DNA of 64,000 bases from Bacteroides mediterraneensis (GCF_900128455.1 NZ_LT635783.1:1948919-2012918), one strand, 5' to 3'; positions 17,384 to 26,154 are shown, numbered from the stretch's first letter. Notes: generated from the letters alone by a model not told the origin. Numbers and translations are program-made.

Positions 17384-17893
17384 ATGAAACACATTCTGAT
17401 TCTTTTGTGTGCCCTGCTGGGATTGGGCAGCTGCCAGGGTGGGAATTCCACCCAGATAGACAACCGGACGGTGGCGCAGTTCGACGTGGCCCGCTTCATG
17501 GGAAAATGGTATGAGATAGCCCGCTACGACCATCGTTTTGAAAAAGGAATGAGCCGTGTGACGGCCACTTACACCTTGCTTCCGAATGGGCGCATCGAGG
17601 TGCTGAACGCGGGATACAAGGACGGGAAATACAAGGAAATCACCGGTAAGGCGAAACAGCCCGATCCGAACGATCCCGGCAAACTGAAGGTATCGTTCTT
17701 CCTGTGGTTTTATGCCGACTATTATGTGCTCGACATCGACCCGGACTACCGCTATGTGCTGATTGGCAGCAGTAGCGACAAGTATCTGTGGATTATGAGC
17801 CGGGAAGAGAAACTGCCCGACGGCGTGCTTCAGCAACTTCTTGATGAGCTGCGGAAACGCGGATACGATACAGATAGGCTGGTGTTTAATTGA
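17384..17893 (+). CDS. blc: Bacterial lipocalin (Blc-type) lipoprotein
   Basis: A 169-residue outer-membrane lipoprotein. The signal peptide ends in a lipobox with Cys17 (LGSC). The lipocalin signature FMGKWYEIARYDHRFEKGM (about residues 38-56) is followed by an eight-strand pattern (VTATYTLLPNGRIEV, YADYYVLDIDPDYRYVLIG) and the final LWIMSRE...YDTDRL typical of Blc. Blc binds lysophospholipids or fatty acids and is linked to envelope stress. Single-gene unit with its own promoter and terminator. Confidence 0.9.
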   Translation: MKHILILLCALLGLGSCQGGNSTQIDNRTVAQFDVARFMGKWYEIARYDHRFEKGMSRVTATYTLLPNGRIEVLNAGYKDGKYKEITGKAKQPDPNDPGKLKVSFFLWFYADYYVLDIDPDYRYVLIGSSSDKYLWIMSREEKLPDGVLQQLLDELRKRGYDTDRLVFN

Positions 17894-17931
17894 TAGACGG
17901 ATTTCGAGAACGGAAAGCGTTTGTAAGATAA

Positions 17932-17980
17932 AAATCTCCTGCTTTAGCTATTTTCACAAAGGCAAAGCAGGAGATTTTTT
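17932..17980. terminator. Terminator between convergent genes
   Basis: AAATCTCCTGCTTT (17932-17945) pairs with AAAGCAGGAGATTT (17964-17977), followed by T's. It lies between the lipocalin gene and the convergent AAA+ gene. A run of nine G's follows at 17981-17989. Confidence 0.85.
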
Positions 17981-18012
17981 GGGGGGGGGCAATCGGTAAG
18001 AAGGTTGCTGTC

Positions 18013-19947
18013 TCAGGCCCGGAAACCGATGCGGCGTGTGGGCTGCGGTTCCAGTTTCAGTACCCGGTTGCCGCAGAGGTGACGGCTGGCAGCCTGTACG
18101 TCTTCCACCTCAATGGTGCGGAACAGAAGGGCGTCGTCGGGCAGGGTAGGCAGCGACATGATGCGCCGGGCCATGCTCTTGATGAGACCCTGCTCTATCA
18201 GGTTGTGCACCCAGCGCCCGTTGCCGAAATGGGCGTCCCTGGGGGTGGTAGCTTCCACGATGAGGCGATACAGGGCCTCGTCTGCGGCAGGCGTCAGCTG
18301 GAAGCTCCGTTTCTCCAGGTAGCGGTGCGCCATCTCCCGCAGCTCGTTCGCCGTGTAGTCGTCAAAGTGGAACTGGAGCGGGAAGCGGTCCTGCAAGCCC
18401 GGGTTGGTGCGCATCAGCAACTGCATCTTGTCCTCGTAGCCGGCCAGGATGACAATCAGGTCGGGATTGGGTTCCGAGAGTACGGGGAGCAGGGCATGGA
18501 TAACTTCCTTGCCGAAGTCCCTCGTTTCCTCCCGGGTGGTCACCAGCGTGTAGGCCTCGTCGATGAAGAGCACGCCGCCCCGTGCCTCTTGGATGGCTTC
18601 TCTGGTCTTCTTTTCCGTCTCCCCGATGAATTCGCCCACGAGGTTCGTGCGGCAGGTCTCCACGGTATGCCCCACGGAAAGCACTCCCATCCGATGGTAC
18701 ATCTGTCCGATGAGCTTGGCCACCGTAGTCTTTCCCGTACCGGGATTGCCGAGGAACAGCATGTGGTGACGGTTCTCGTGCGACGTATCGAGTCCCAGTT
18801 CCTGCCGTTTCTTGGTGAAGCGGGCCAGCATCCGTGCCTCCTCCAGGTCTTCCTTCAGTCGCGCCAGTCCCACCATCTTCTGCAAGGCCTGTTCGGCATC
18901 CGGTTCTTTGTCGGCAACATCCTTCGCCGGCAGGTCGTCGGTTCTTTCCAAGTCGAGGTCATCGCTTCCTTTCGGTGCGAGACTGTCGGTTCCCAGAAGC
19001 ATGTCTTCCTCGTCAAACGGCAGGGCAAGCAAGTCGGCCGGAGTCTCTTCATCCGGGTCGGCATCGGCAGGGCGGTCGGGAGTATAAATTGTGTTCTGCT
19101 CAGTGAAGAGCCGTTCCATTGCCTCACTGTAGGTCCGCAGCTGGCAGGTGGCCCTCAGTGCCCCATAGAAGATGAAGCGGGGACCAGAGGTACCGGTCTG
19201 CTCCAGCCATTCTCCCAGCAGGTCGAGCAGGAGAGTATCCTGGTCGGAGTAAGTCAGGTAGGGCACTTCTACCACTACCACCTTCTTCTGGCTGATTTCC
19301 TGCTGAAGCTGAGGCCATTTCAGAGAACCGTTCAGCAGTTCCCGCAAAGAGAAATGATAGCAGGATGACGCCCGCTTCTCACAGAAATGGAAGGCCAGCA
19401 GACGGATGGCACAGGCATGGGCCTGGTCGCCCGTCACGAGTAAGTGGGGCACGGGAAGCTGACGGCTGTCGAGGGCATGGAACAGCTCGATAAACTGCCG
19501 GATGAAGTTGCCGTCGTTTCCCTCCCGCACCAGTCGGTCGAACAAGGGCAGGAAACAGAATTTCTCGGCAAAGTATCTTTCTTCCGGACGGGTCTGGAAA
19601 TCCTCCACCTCGGTCTTGTCCCAGCGTTCGTAGCCGGCATAGAGTTCCAGGAGGACCCATCCCATCGGACGCCCGTTGCGGTAGACATAGATGCGGTAGA
19701 GGCCGACACCCCATACCTCATCAGAACAGATGTCGAAGCGGACTTTGCGGAGATTTTTTCTCGGCAGTTCGCGGGCATCGCAACCTAAGAAACGGTATTC
19801 GTCGGAATATACGCGGATGGAAAGTTCCTGCGCATCGGTAAAGCCATCGGGATGAGAGAGTTCCACAGCAAGGTGGTTCCGAGCATATTCGGGAGCATAA
19901 AGTTCTTCGGAAAAAGTGCGGGAAGCACGTAACATAAGATTTTTCAT
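18013..19947 (-). CDS. CbbX/SpoVK-like AAA+ ATPase with a large N-terminal extension
   Basis: A 644-residue protein. The C-terminal half (about 365-620) is an AAA+ ATPase of the CbbX / SpoVK type: Walker A FLGNPGTGKTTVAKLIG near residue 400, Walker B GVLFIDEAYTL near 462, then VILAGYEDKMQLLMRTNPGL and DRFPLQFHFDDY. CbbX-type ATPases remodel protein complexes (Rubisco activase is one). The N-terminal 350 residues are not recognised; they are followed by an acidic linker (DEETPADLLALPFDEEDMLL). The start at 19947 (MKNLMLRASRTF) is chosen because the codons before it read like non-coding DNA, although an in-frame ATG occurs at 20091. No obvious partner gene next to it. Confidence 0.75.
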   Translation of the reverse strand: MKNLMLRASRTFSEELYAPEYARNHLAVELSHPDGFTDAQELSIRVYSDEYRFLGCDARELPRKNLRKVRFDICSDEVWGVGLYRIYVYRNGRPMGWVLLELYAGYERWDKTEVEDFQTRPEERYFAEKFCFLPLFDRLVREGNDGNFIRQFIELFHALDSRQLPVPHLLVTGDQAHACAIRLLAFHFCEKRASSCYHFSLRELLNGSLKWPQLQQEISQKKVVVVEVPYLTYSDQDTLLLDLLGEWLEQTGTSGPRFIFYGALRATCQLRTYSEAMERLFTEQNTIYTPDRPADADPDEETPADLLALPFDEEDMLLGTDSLAPKGSDDLDLERTDDLPAKDVADKEPDAEQALQKMVGLARLKEDLEEARMLARFTKKRQELGLDTSHENRHHMLFLGNPGTGKTTVAKLIGQMYHRMGVLSVGHTVETCRTNLVGEFIGETEKKTREAIQEARGGVLFIDEAYTLVTTREETRDFGKEVIHALLPVLSEPNPDLIVILAGYEDKMQLLMRTNPGLQDRFPLQFHFDDYTANELREMAHRYLEKRSFQLTPAADEALYRLIVEATTPRDAHFGNGRWVHNLIEQGLIKSMARRIMSLPTLPDDALLFRTIEVEDVQAASRHLCGNRVLKLEPQPTRRIGFRA

Positions 19948-20323
19948 ATACAACAAATGGATTTTAAAGTGAAAAAATAAATGGATAAAGCTGAAACCTG
20001 CAGGCACGAACGGTCTGCGGGAGTAGAAAGGTCCCTCTCGTTTCCCCATTGAAAGAGAGGTACGCGCTAGTACGTCAAAGAGCACAACCATCCCGGCCTC
20101 CTTGTCGGAAGCAATGATTCATTCGATTCCTAAGCTGAGAAAAATCCAATCAGGACCTCAGCGGAACGTAACGAAAACTCGGTGTGACATCTTTAACGAT
20201 CATTTGTTGTATATAAAATCAAAGTGCGATGAAATCTCCTTTAGGCGGAGGTTCGGGACAAAGATAAGCATAACTCTTGAATTAAAGAAGAATAAATTAA
20301 TAATTAATAATGAATAATGAATA
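19948..20323. other. Intergenic stretch left of the hairpin array
   Basis: No supported gene. The right end becomes very AT-rich before the repeat array begins. Confidence 0.5.
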
Positions 20324-20841
20324 ACGGCGTGGAGTGCGCACAAAAACTTCTGTTCTTCTGTGCTTATGTCTATATTTAAAAGACAGAAGAACATAAGAAC
20401 AAAAAATAAAAGAACGACGGCGTGGAGTGCGCACAAAAACTTATGTCCTTTTGTGCTTATGTCTATATTTAAAAGACAGAAGAACATAAGAACAAAAAAA
20501 TAATGAATAACGGCGTGGAGTGCGCACAAAAACTTATGTCTTTCTGTGCTTATGTCTATATTTAAAAGACAGAAGAACATAAGAACAAAAAATAAAAGAA
20601 CGACGGAGTGGAGTGCGCACAAAAAAATATGTTCTTTTGTTCTTATGTCTATATTTAAAAGACAGAAGAAGATAAGAACAAAAAAATAATGAATAACGGC
20701 GTGGAGTGCGCACAAAAACTTCTGTTCTTTTGTGCTTATGTCTATATTTAAAAGACAGAAGAACATAAGAACAAAAAATAAAAGAACGACGGAGCGGAGT
20801 GCACACAAAAAAATATGTTCTTTTGTTCTTCTGTCTGAAAA
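20324..20841. repeat. Tandem array of 93-bp hairpin repeats (five units plus a partial)
   Basis: Unit starts at 20324, 20417, 20510, 20603 and 20696 (each exactly 93 bp) and a partial unit from 20789. Each unit opens with ACGGCGTGGAGTGCGCAC or a close variant and contains an imperfect hairpin of about 19 base pairs, left arm like GTTCTTCTGTGCTTATGTC and right arm GACAGAAGAACATAAGAAC, around a TATATTTAAAA loop. Unit ends alternate between AAAATAAAAGAACG and AAATAATGAATA, giving a two-unit period of 186 bp. Because 93 is a multiple of three, open frames run through it on both strands, but there is no sign of a real protein. Confidence 0.85.
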
Positions 20842-20890
20842 AAAGAAAACGTCCACGGATATAACGGGAAAAAGAATACAGGTAAAGCGC

Positions 20891-20921
20891 TTGTGGGATT
20901 GGAAGATTATCCCTAATTTTG
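20891..20921 (+). promoter_or_regulatory. Promoter of the DUF1810 gene
   Basis: TTG at 20891-20893, 20-base spacer, TAATTTTG at 20914-20921; the ATG follows at 20935. Good Bacteroidetes consensus. Confidence 0.6.
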
Positions 20922-20934
20922 AGTGTAGATAAAA

Positions 20935-21339
20935 ATGAAGAATATGGGTCACACGAATTTTAATCTGCAACGGTTTCTGGATGCTCAGGAAGACATGTAT
21001 CCCGTAGCATTGAAGGAAATCCGGAAGGGCGGCAAGCAGAGCCATTGGATTTGGTATATCTTCCCTCAGGAGAAGGGACTGGGCTACAGTTACAATTCAC
21101 AATTCTACGGATTGGACGGCGAGGAGGAGGCCCGGGCCTATCTGGCGCATCCGGTACTGGGAACGCGTCTGCGGGAAATCACCCGTGCCTTGCTGGCGCA
21201 TCGCGGACATCGTACACTACGGCAACTGATGGGTTCGGAGGTGGACGTGCTGAAACTGCACAGTTCGATGCAGCTGTTCGACAAGGTCTCCCCGGACGAT
21301 GTGTTTGCCGAGGTGCTGAAAGCGTATTTCTCTAGATAA
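20935..21339 (+). CDS. DUF1810 family protein
   Basis: A 134-residue cytoplasmic protein. The sequence FNLQRFLDAQEDMYPVALKE, then GGKQSHWIWYIFPQ, and LMGSEVDVLKLHSSMQLF is the full DUF1810 (calpastatin-like) domain. Function unknown. The ATG at 20935 is 13 bases after the -7 element; an ATG at 20944 is also possible. It is followed 18 bases later by the TIGR04076 gene. Confidence 0.85.
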   Translation: MKNMGHTNFNLQRFLDAQEDMYPVALKEIRKGGKQSHWIWYIFPQEKGLGYSYNSQFYGLDGEEEARAYLAHPVLGTRLREITRALLAHRGHRTLRQLMGSEVDVLKLHSSMQLFDKVSPDDVFAEVLKAYFSR

Positions 21340-21357
21340 GATAAGAAGAAGGAAGCC

Positions 21358-21660
21358 ATGAAAGATATCCGAATAACCGTGATGCGCAAGGCGTGCTACC
21401 ACGACCTGATGGCGCAGTACGAGAATCCCCTTGAACATCCCTGCGATATGGAAGAAGGGCAGGTGTTCATCGCCCACGGCTGGGAGAAGCCCGAGGGACT
21501 GTGTGAGAGTGCGTGGCAGAGCATGTCGCCTTTCGTGATGGCACTGGCGCACGGGGGAAGCAATTTCTACGACGGCTGGATGAAGAACGAGCGCTCGGCC
21601 ATGATTTCGTGCAACGACGGTTTCCGTCCGGTAAGTTTCCTGATTGAAGTAATCGATTAA
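21358..21660 (+). CDS. TIGR04076 family protein
   Basis: A 100-residue protein with the TIGR04076 pattern: VMRKACYHDL, GQVFIAHGWEKPEGLCESAW, SPFVMALAHGGSNF. The conserved Cys residues (C13, C48) suggest a metal or redox role, not proven. It lies between the DUF1810 and dehydrogenase genes with gaps of 18 and 11 bases, so the three are probably one operon. Confidence 0.75.
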   Translation: MKDIRITVMRKACYHDLMAQYENPLEHPCDMEEGQVFIAHGWEKPEGLCESAWQSMSPFVMALAHGGSNFYDGWMKNERSAMISCNDGFRPVSFLIEVID

Positions 21661-21671
21661 TACCGAAGAAT

Positions 21672-23660
21672 ATGTTAGCTTATACTTATATGAAACAGGG
21701 GCAGTTCGCCTTGCTGGAGAAGCCGATGCCCATGCTGAAAGACCCGAAGGATGCCTTGGTGCGCGTCACCTTGGGAAGTATCTGCACCAGCGATTTGCAC
21801 ATCAAGCACGGCAGTGTGCCGCGGGCCGTACCGGGCATCACGGTGGGCCATGAGATGGTGGGTATCGTGGAGCAGGTGGGAGCGGAAGTCACGAACGTGA
21901 AGCCGGGCGACCGGGTGACGGTCAATGTGGAGACTTTCTGCGGAGAGTGTTTCTTCTGCCGCCACGGATATGTGAATAACTGCGAGGACCCCGACGGAGG
22001 TTGGGCACTGGGTTGCCGTATCGACGGCGGTCAGGCGGAATATGTGCGGGTGCCGCATGCCGACCAGGGGCTGAACCGTATTCCCGACGGGGTGACGGAC
22101 GAGCAGGCGCTTTTCGTGGGCGACATCCTGGCCACTGGCTTCTGGGCCGCGCGCATCTCGGAAATCACGCCCGACGATACGGTGCTGCTGATTGGGGCCG
22201 GACCTACGGGAATCTGTACGCTGCTCTGTGCCCGGCTGAAGCATCCGCGCCGCCTCATCGTGTGTGAGAAGTCGGAAGAGCGCATCCGTTTCGTGCAGAC
22301 GCATTATCCCGAGGTACTGGTCACTACCCCGGAGCAGTGTCAGTCATTCGTGAAAGCTCACAGTGCGCACGGTGGGGCCGACGTGGTCATCGAGGTGGCC
22401 GGAGCCGATGACACCTTCCGTCTGGCTTGGGAATGTGCCCGTCCGAATGGCATCGTGACCGTTGTCGCTTTGTACGACCGTCCGCAAGTGCTTCCCTTGC
22501 CCGACATGTACGGTAAGAACCTCACCTTCAAGACGGGAGGGGTAGACGGCTGCGACTGTGCCGAAATTCTTCGGCTGATTGCGGAAGGTAAGATTGATAC
22601 CACACCGCTCATTACGCACCGCTTCCCCCTCAACAAGATAGAAGAGGCCTACCGCATCTTCGAAAACCGTCTGGACGGGGTGATTAAGGTGGCGGTAACT
22701 GAAAAAGTCGAGCCTTATGCAGGAGATACGGACTGGCAGCGTATTGCCCGGACCAAACAATCTGATTTCCGTCGGAACTGTTTGCGGGTGGGATGTGAGG
22801 CCAATTCATTGAATAGGCAGGATGGTACGAAGAACTATTATGGAAATGTGCTTCAGGAAAAGGATGCCCGGAAAGGATTGAATTTCTACGAAGGTTTCCG
22901 GAAAGAAATCTTGTCTGCCATAGGGGCGTACAGACAGCCGTTATGGGCCAACCTGCTCCGTAGTGAACATATTCCATGGAACCTGTTTTTCCCGATGGGA
23001 CTTACTTCCCGCGCAAAAGAAGCTTGTGGTGAACTCTTTCGGGAGTTGACGGGACTGGATGTGAAGGAGGTGACTTGTATCCGGATTGAGTATGCTCCTT
23101 CTCCAAGAAATACGGCCGATGGGTGGCGCTATTTGAATGACGGTACCTCGTTTGACTGTTACATTGGGTACAAGGATAATTCGGATGCTTTCTGTGGAAT
23201 CGGCATAGAAGTGAAATACACGGAGATGGCCTATAAGTTGCAGCCGGGTTCGTCTGAATATAGGCATACCCGGGAGAAACTGAGTGAAGAGTATCTGCGT
23301 GTCACCCTTCAGAGTGGATGCTATCACATGCTTTCTGCTGTCACGGACGAGGAAGCCTTTCCAAAAGTTCTGATAGAAGATGATTACCGTCAGCTGTGGC
23401 GCAATCACATGCTTGGTATGTCGATGGTGCAGCATCATGATATCTGCCGTTTCTTGTCGGTTCATTTATATCCTTCTGGGAACAGGCACTATGAGAAGGT
23501 GCTTCCTGAATATGAGTGCCTGTTGACAGAGAAAGGCCGGAGCACCTTCCTTCCTCTTACTTATGAGCGGTTGTTTGAAGCAATGGGGCATTATGTGTTT
23601 TTCTCTTGCGAGGAAGACAGAAAATGGAAAGAATATTTGCAGGACAGGTATTTGTATTGA
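21672..23660 (+). CDS. Zinc alcohol dehydrogenase fused to a PD-(D/E)XK (PGN_0703-like) domain
   Basis: A 662-residue fusion. Residues 1-345 are a complete medium-chain alcohol dehydrogenase: catalytic zinc ligands C38 and H60-E61, four structural zinc Cys (C90, C93, C96, C104, in CGECFFCRHGYVNNC) and the NAD motif GAGPTG at 185-190. This part ends at DGVIKVAVTEK, where dehydrogenases normally stop. Residues 346-662 resemble the PGN_0703 family of putative restriction endonucleases: WQRIARTKQSDFRRN at the start, FDCYIGY with D495, then GIEVKYTE with E513 and K515. No stop separates them. Either the stop was lost or the fusion is functional; both parts look intact. The dehydrogenase substrate is unknown. 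Confidence 0.8.
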   Translation: MLAYTYMKQGQFALLEKPMPMLKDPKDALVRVTLGSICTSDLHIKHGSVPRAVPGITVGHEMVGIVEQVGAEVTNVKPGDRVTVNVETFCGECFFCRHGYVNNCEDPDGGWALGCRIDGGQAEYVRVPHADQGLNRIPDGVTDEQALFVGDILATGFWAARISEITPDDTVLLIGAGPTGICTLLCARLKHPRRLIVCEKSEERIRFVQTHYPEVLVTTPEQCQSFVKAHSAHGGADVVIEVAGADDTFRLAWECARPNGIVTVVALYDRPQVLPLPDMYGKNLTFKTGGVDGCDCAEILRLIAEGKIDTTPLITHRFPLNKIEEAYRIFENRLDGVIKVAVTEKVEPYAGDTDWQRIARTKQSDFRRNCLRVGCEANSLNRQDGTKNYYGNVLQEKDARKGLNFYEGFRKEILSAIGAYRQPLWANLLRSEHIPWNLFFPMGLTSRAKEACGELFRELTGLDVKEVTCIRIEYAPSPRNTADGWRYLNDGTSFDCYIGYKDNSDAFCGIGIEVKYTEMAYKLQPGSSEYRHTREKLSEEYLRVTLQSGCYHMLSAVTDEEAFPKVLIEDDYRQLWRNHMLGMSMVQHHDICRFLSVHLYPSGNRHYEKVLPEYECLLTEKGRSTFLPLTYERLFEAMGHYVFFSCEEDRKWKEYLQDRYLY

Positions 23661-23696
23661 GAATTTGAAAGATGTTGTTTTAAAAATAAAGAGACT

Positions 23697-24257
23697 ATGC
23701 GAAAAAATTTTGGAGTAAACACATGGTTGTACCCGATGCCCGTCTTTATCGTGGCTGCGTACGACGAGAATGGAAAACCCAACGCCATGAATGCCGCGTG
23801 GGGAGGAGTTTATACGGACAACATGGTGGGCATCTGCCTGGCTGAAGGCCATAAGACGACCCAGAACATTCTGGCTACGAAGGCTTTCACCGTGAGCATG
23901 GCGACAGCCGGTCAGGTAGTGGCCTGCGACTATGTAGGTCTTGTTTCCGGGAAGAGAGAGCCGGACAAGTTTGCCAAGGCGGGCTTCCATGCCTTGAAGT
24001 CGGAGTTCGTGAATGCCCCGATTATCGAGGAATTGCCGATGACCTTGGAATGTGAACTGGTTTCGTACGACAAGGAGAGCAACCACCTGGTAGGCCGTAT
24101 TGTCAATGTGTCGGCTGCAGAAGAGATTCTGGACGAGAACGGAAAGATTGACCCTGCCCGTCTGAAACCGATTACCTTTGACCCGATTCATCACCAGTAT
24201 CTGGCCATCGGTGAGAAAGTGGGCAATGCCTTCTCCGACGGGAAAGCATTGAAGTAG
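23697..24257 (+). CDS. Flavin reductase family protein
   Basis: A 186-residue FMN-binding flavin-reductase-like protein (PF01613): VNTWLYPMPVFIVAAYDENG, then NAMNAAWGGVY and CLAEGHKTTQNILATKAFTV are the FMN-binding split-barrel motifs. It probably moves electrons between NAD(P)H and flavin, or binds flavin without reductase activity. It starts 36 bases after the fusion gene and ends before a strong terminator, closing that transcription unit. Confidence 0.85.
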   Translation: MRKNFGVNTWLYPMPVFIVAAYDENGKPNAMNAAWGGVYTDNMVGICLAEGHKTTQNILATKAFTVSMATAGQVVACDYVGLVSGKREPDKFAKAGFHALKSEFVNAPIIEELPMTLECELVSYDKESNHLVGRIVNVSAAEEILDENGKIDPARLKPITFDPIHHQYLAIGEKVGNAFSDGKALK

Positions 24258-24278
24258 AATCAGTGAGGTAAAAAGAGG

Positions 24279-24316
24279 CCGCCACGTGTCTTCAGCAGGA
24301 TGCGTGGCGGTTTTTT
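24279..24316 (+). terminator. Rho-independent terminator
   Basis: CCGCCACG (24279-24286) pairs with CGTGGCGG (24303-24310), followed by T6. Confidence 0.85.
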
Positions 24317-24352
24317 CATTCTGCCAGATTAGGAATTGCGGCAGATAAATCT

Positions 24353-24360
24353 TACCTTTG
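24353..24360 (+). promoter_or_regulatory. -7 element (TACCTTTG)
   Basis: TAnnTTTG match 31 bases before the ATG of the third AAA-ATPase copy. Confidence 0.5.
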
Positions 24361-24390
24361 TGTGTACGAAAGGATTAAAACGAAACGGCC

Positions 24391-25938
24391 ATGAACAGAC
24401 TTTATCCGGTAGGCATACAGAATTTCGAAGATCTCCGCAGCAGGGGATATATTTATGTAGACAAGACCTCTCTTTTATATAACCTGGTACAGACTGGGAA
24501 GTATTATTTCCTGAGCCGTCCCCGTCGGTTCGGGAAGAGCCTGATGATTTCCACATTGGAGGCTTACTTCCAGGGAAAGAAGGAACTTTTCAAGGGACTT
24601 GCCATGGAAAGTCTGGAGAAAGACTGGACGGTGCATCCCGTACTGCACATGGATTTGAATACCCGCAACTATTACGATGATGCATCTTTGCTGGGTATTC
24701 TGAATCAGAATCTGGAGGGATGGGAGAAACTGTATGGCGATGAGAAAAAAGACCGTGTGCCGGAAGAACGTTTCATGTATGTCATCCAGCGGGCGTACGA
24801 GCAGACGGGGCAAAAGGTGGTGATTCTGATTGATGAGTATGACAAGCCGATGCTTCAGACCATTACAAACCCGGATTTGCAGACTCGTTTCCGCAACACG
24901 CTCAAGGCGTTCTACGGGGCGCTCAAGTCGTGCGACGGTTCTATTTATTTTGCCATGCTGACGGGCGTGACGAAGTTCAGCAAGGTGAGCGTATTCAGCG
25001 ACTTGAACAACCTGCGCGACATTTCCATGGTGAATCAGTATGCCGAGATTTGTGGTATCAGTGAGGCTGAGCTTCACCAGTACTTTGACGAAGACATTCA
25101 TGTACTTGCTGATAAATTAGGATTGAGTTTTGAACAGACCTGCGAGCAACTGAGAGTGAACTATGACGGCTATCATTTCTGCTACAAGTCGGTAGGCATG
25201 TACAATCCTTTCAGTTTGCTGAGTACCTTTGCCAATATGCAGATTGGGAGCTATTGGTTCGAGACGGGCACGCCGACCTACCTGGTGGAACTGATGAAGC
25301 TTCACCATTACCGGGTGGATGAAATCGAGCACATCGTGACCAGCGGTCCGGTACTGGACTCCATCGATGCGGCTTCCACGGACCCGGTACCGGTCATCTA
25401 CCAGAGCGGGTACCTGACCATCAAGGACTACAATACGGAGTTTGAGAACTATACGCTGGGTTTCCCGAACCGGGAGGTGGAGCAGGGCTTCTTCCGCTTT
25501 CTCTTGCCTCACTATGCGTCGGTGAGCACCAGCAAGTCGCCCTACGAGATTCAGTGCTTTGTGGGTGAGGTGCGCAAGGGGGATGTGGACGGTTTCCTGA
25601 GCCGGTTGCAGACGTTCTTCGACGATACACCCTACGAGCTGGCCCGCGAGCGGGAAGTGCATTACCAGAATATCCTCTACATCGTGTTCAAGCTGATGGG
25701 TTTCCACACGGAAGTGGAATACCGGACTTCGCGCGGCCGGGTGGACCTGGTGCTGAAGACTTCCGACTACATCTACGTGATGGAGTTCAAGTTGAACGGC
25801 ACCGCCGAGGAGGCCTTGCAGCAGATAGAGGAGAAAGGTTATGCTTCGGCTTTTGCAGCGGACGGTCGGAAAGTGGTCAAGGTGGGGGTGAACTTCAGTG
25901 ACGAGACCCGGAGCATCGAGCGGTGGATTGTTGATTAA
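24391..25938 (+). CDS. AAA-ATPase-like / PD-(D/E)XK family protein (diverged third copy)
   Basis: A 515-residue paralogue of the genes at 1-558 and 11517-13070, collinear over its whole length. P-loop RPRRFGKS at about 43-50, Walker B ILIDEYDKP near 148, and nuclease-like core RVDLVL...MEFKLN with D452, E465 and K467. It differs at many positions, so it is an older copy than the near-identical pair. It has its own -7 element, and the MITE just after it supplies a hairpin with a T-run. Function unknown. Confidence 0.9.
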   Translation: MNRLYPVGIQNFEDLRSRGYIYVDKTSLLYNLVQTGKYYFLSRPRRFGKSLMISTLEAYFQGKKELFKGLAMESLEKDWTVHPVLHMDLNTRNYYDDASLLGILNQNLEGWEKLYGDEKKDRVPEERFMYVIQRAYEQTGQKVVILIDEYDKPMLQTITNPDLQTRFRNTLKAFYGALKSCDGSIYFAMLTGVTKFSKVSVFSDLNNLRDISMVNQYAEICGISEAELHQYFDEDIHVLADKLGLSFEQTCEQLRVNYDGYHFCYKSVGMYNPFSLLSTFANMQIGSYWFETGTPTYLVELMKLHHYRVDEIEHIVTSGPVLDSIDAASTDPVPVIYQSGYLTIKDYNTEFENYTLGFPNREVEQGFFRFLLPHYASVSTSKSPYEIQCFVGEVRKGDVDGFLSRLQTFFDDTPYELAREREVHYQNILYIVFKLMGFHTEVEYRTSRGRVDLVLKTSDYIYVMEFKLNGTAEEALQQIEEKGYASAFAADGRKVVKVGVNFSDETRSIERWIVD

Positions 25939-25957
25939 AAATTATTTGTGTAGAATA

Positions 25958-26140
25958 AGAGGGTGTGTCAAAACTAAAATGACTGCTCTTTAAAGTTACA
26001 GATTATAATTATAATATTTAAAAGGGGCCGTATCAAACTCTGTATTGAGTAATGATGCGGCCCTTTTTTAGTCTTTAAGGGTACTCAAATTTCAAATTAT
26101 AAGTTCATTTTTTCAAAAAATGAATTTTGACACACCCTCT
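25958..26140. mobile_element. 183-bp MITE with 16-18-bp terminal inverted repeats
   Basis: AGAGGGTGTGTCAAAA at 25958-25973 is the exact reverse complement of TTTTGACACACCCTCT at 26125-26140. Both ends are flanked by TA (25956-25957 and 26141-26142), consistent with a TA target duplication; the palindrome in fact extends to 20 bp. There is no room for a transposase gene. The termini resemble ends of full-length insertion sequences known in Bacteroides. An inner hairpin with a T-run occupies 26021-26067. Confidence 0.75.
26021..26067 (+). terminator. Hairpin inside the MITE, terminator-like
   Basis: AAAGGGGCCGTATCA (from 26021) pairs imperfectly with TGATGCGGCCCTTTTT, ending in T's. It may stop transcription from the AAA-ATPase gene. 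Confidence 0.6.
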
Positions 26141-26154
26141 TATTAATTTGTTTA

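Noticed and set aside
20102..20317. Plus-strand 71-residue frame
   Set aside because: No ribosome site, low-complexity Lys/Ile-rich end, no recognisable family; treated as chance.
20324..20841. CRISPR array
   Set aside because: The repeats are contiguous 93-bp units without unique spacers, and there are no cas genes.
20200..21045. Minus-strand 281-residue frame with LFFVLMFFCLLNID repeats
   Set aside because: It is the read-through of the 93-bp repeat array; since 93 is a multiple of three, several frames stay open on both strands. It has no ribosome site and overlaps the DUF1810 gene.
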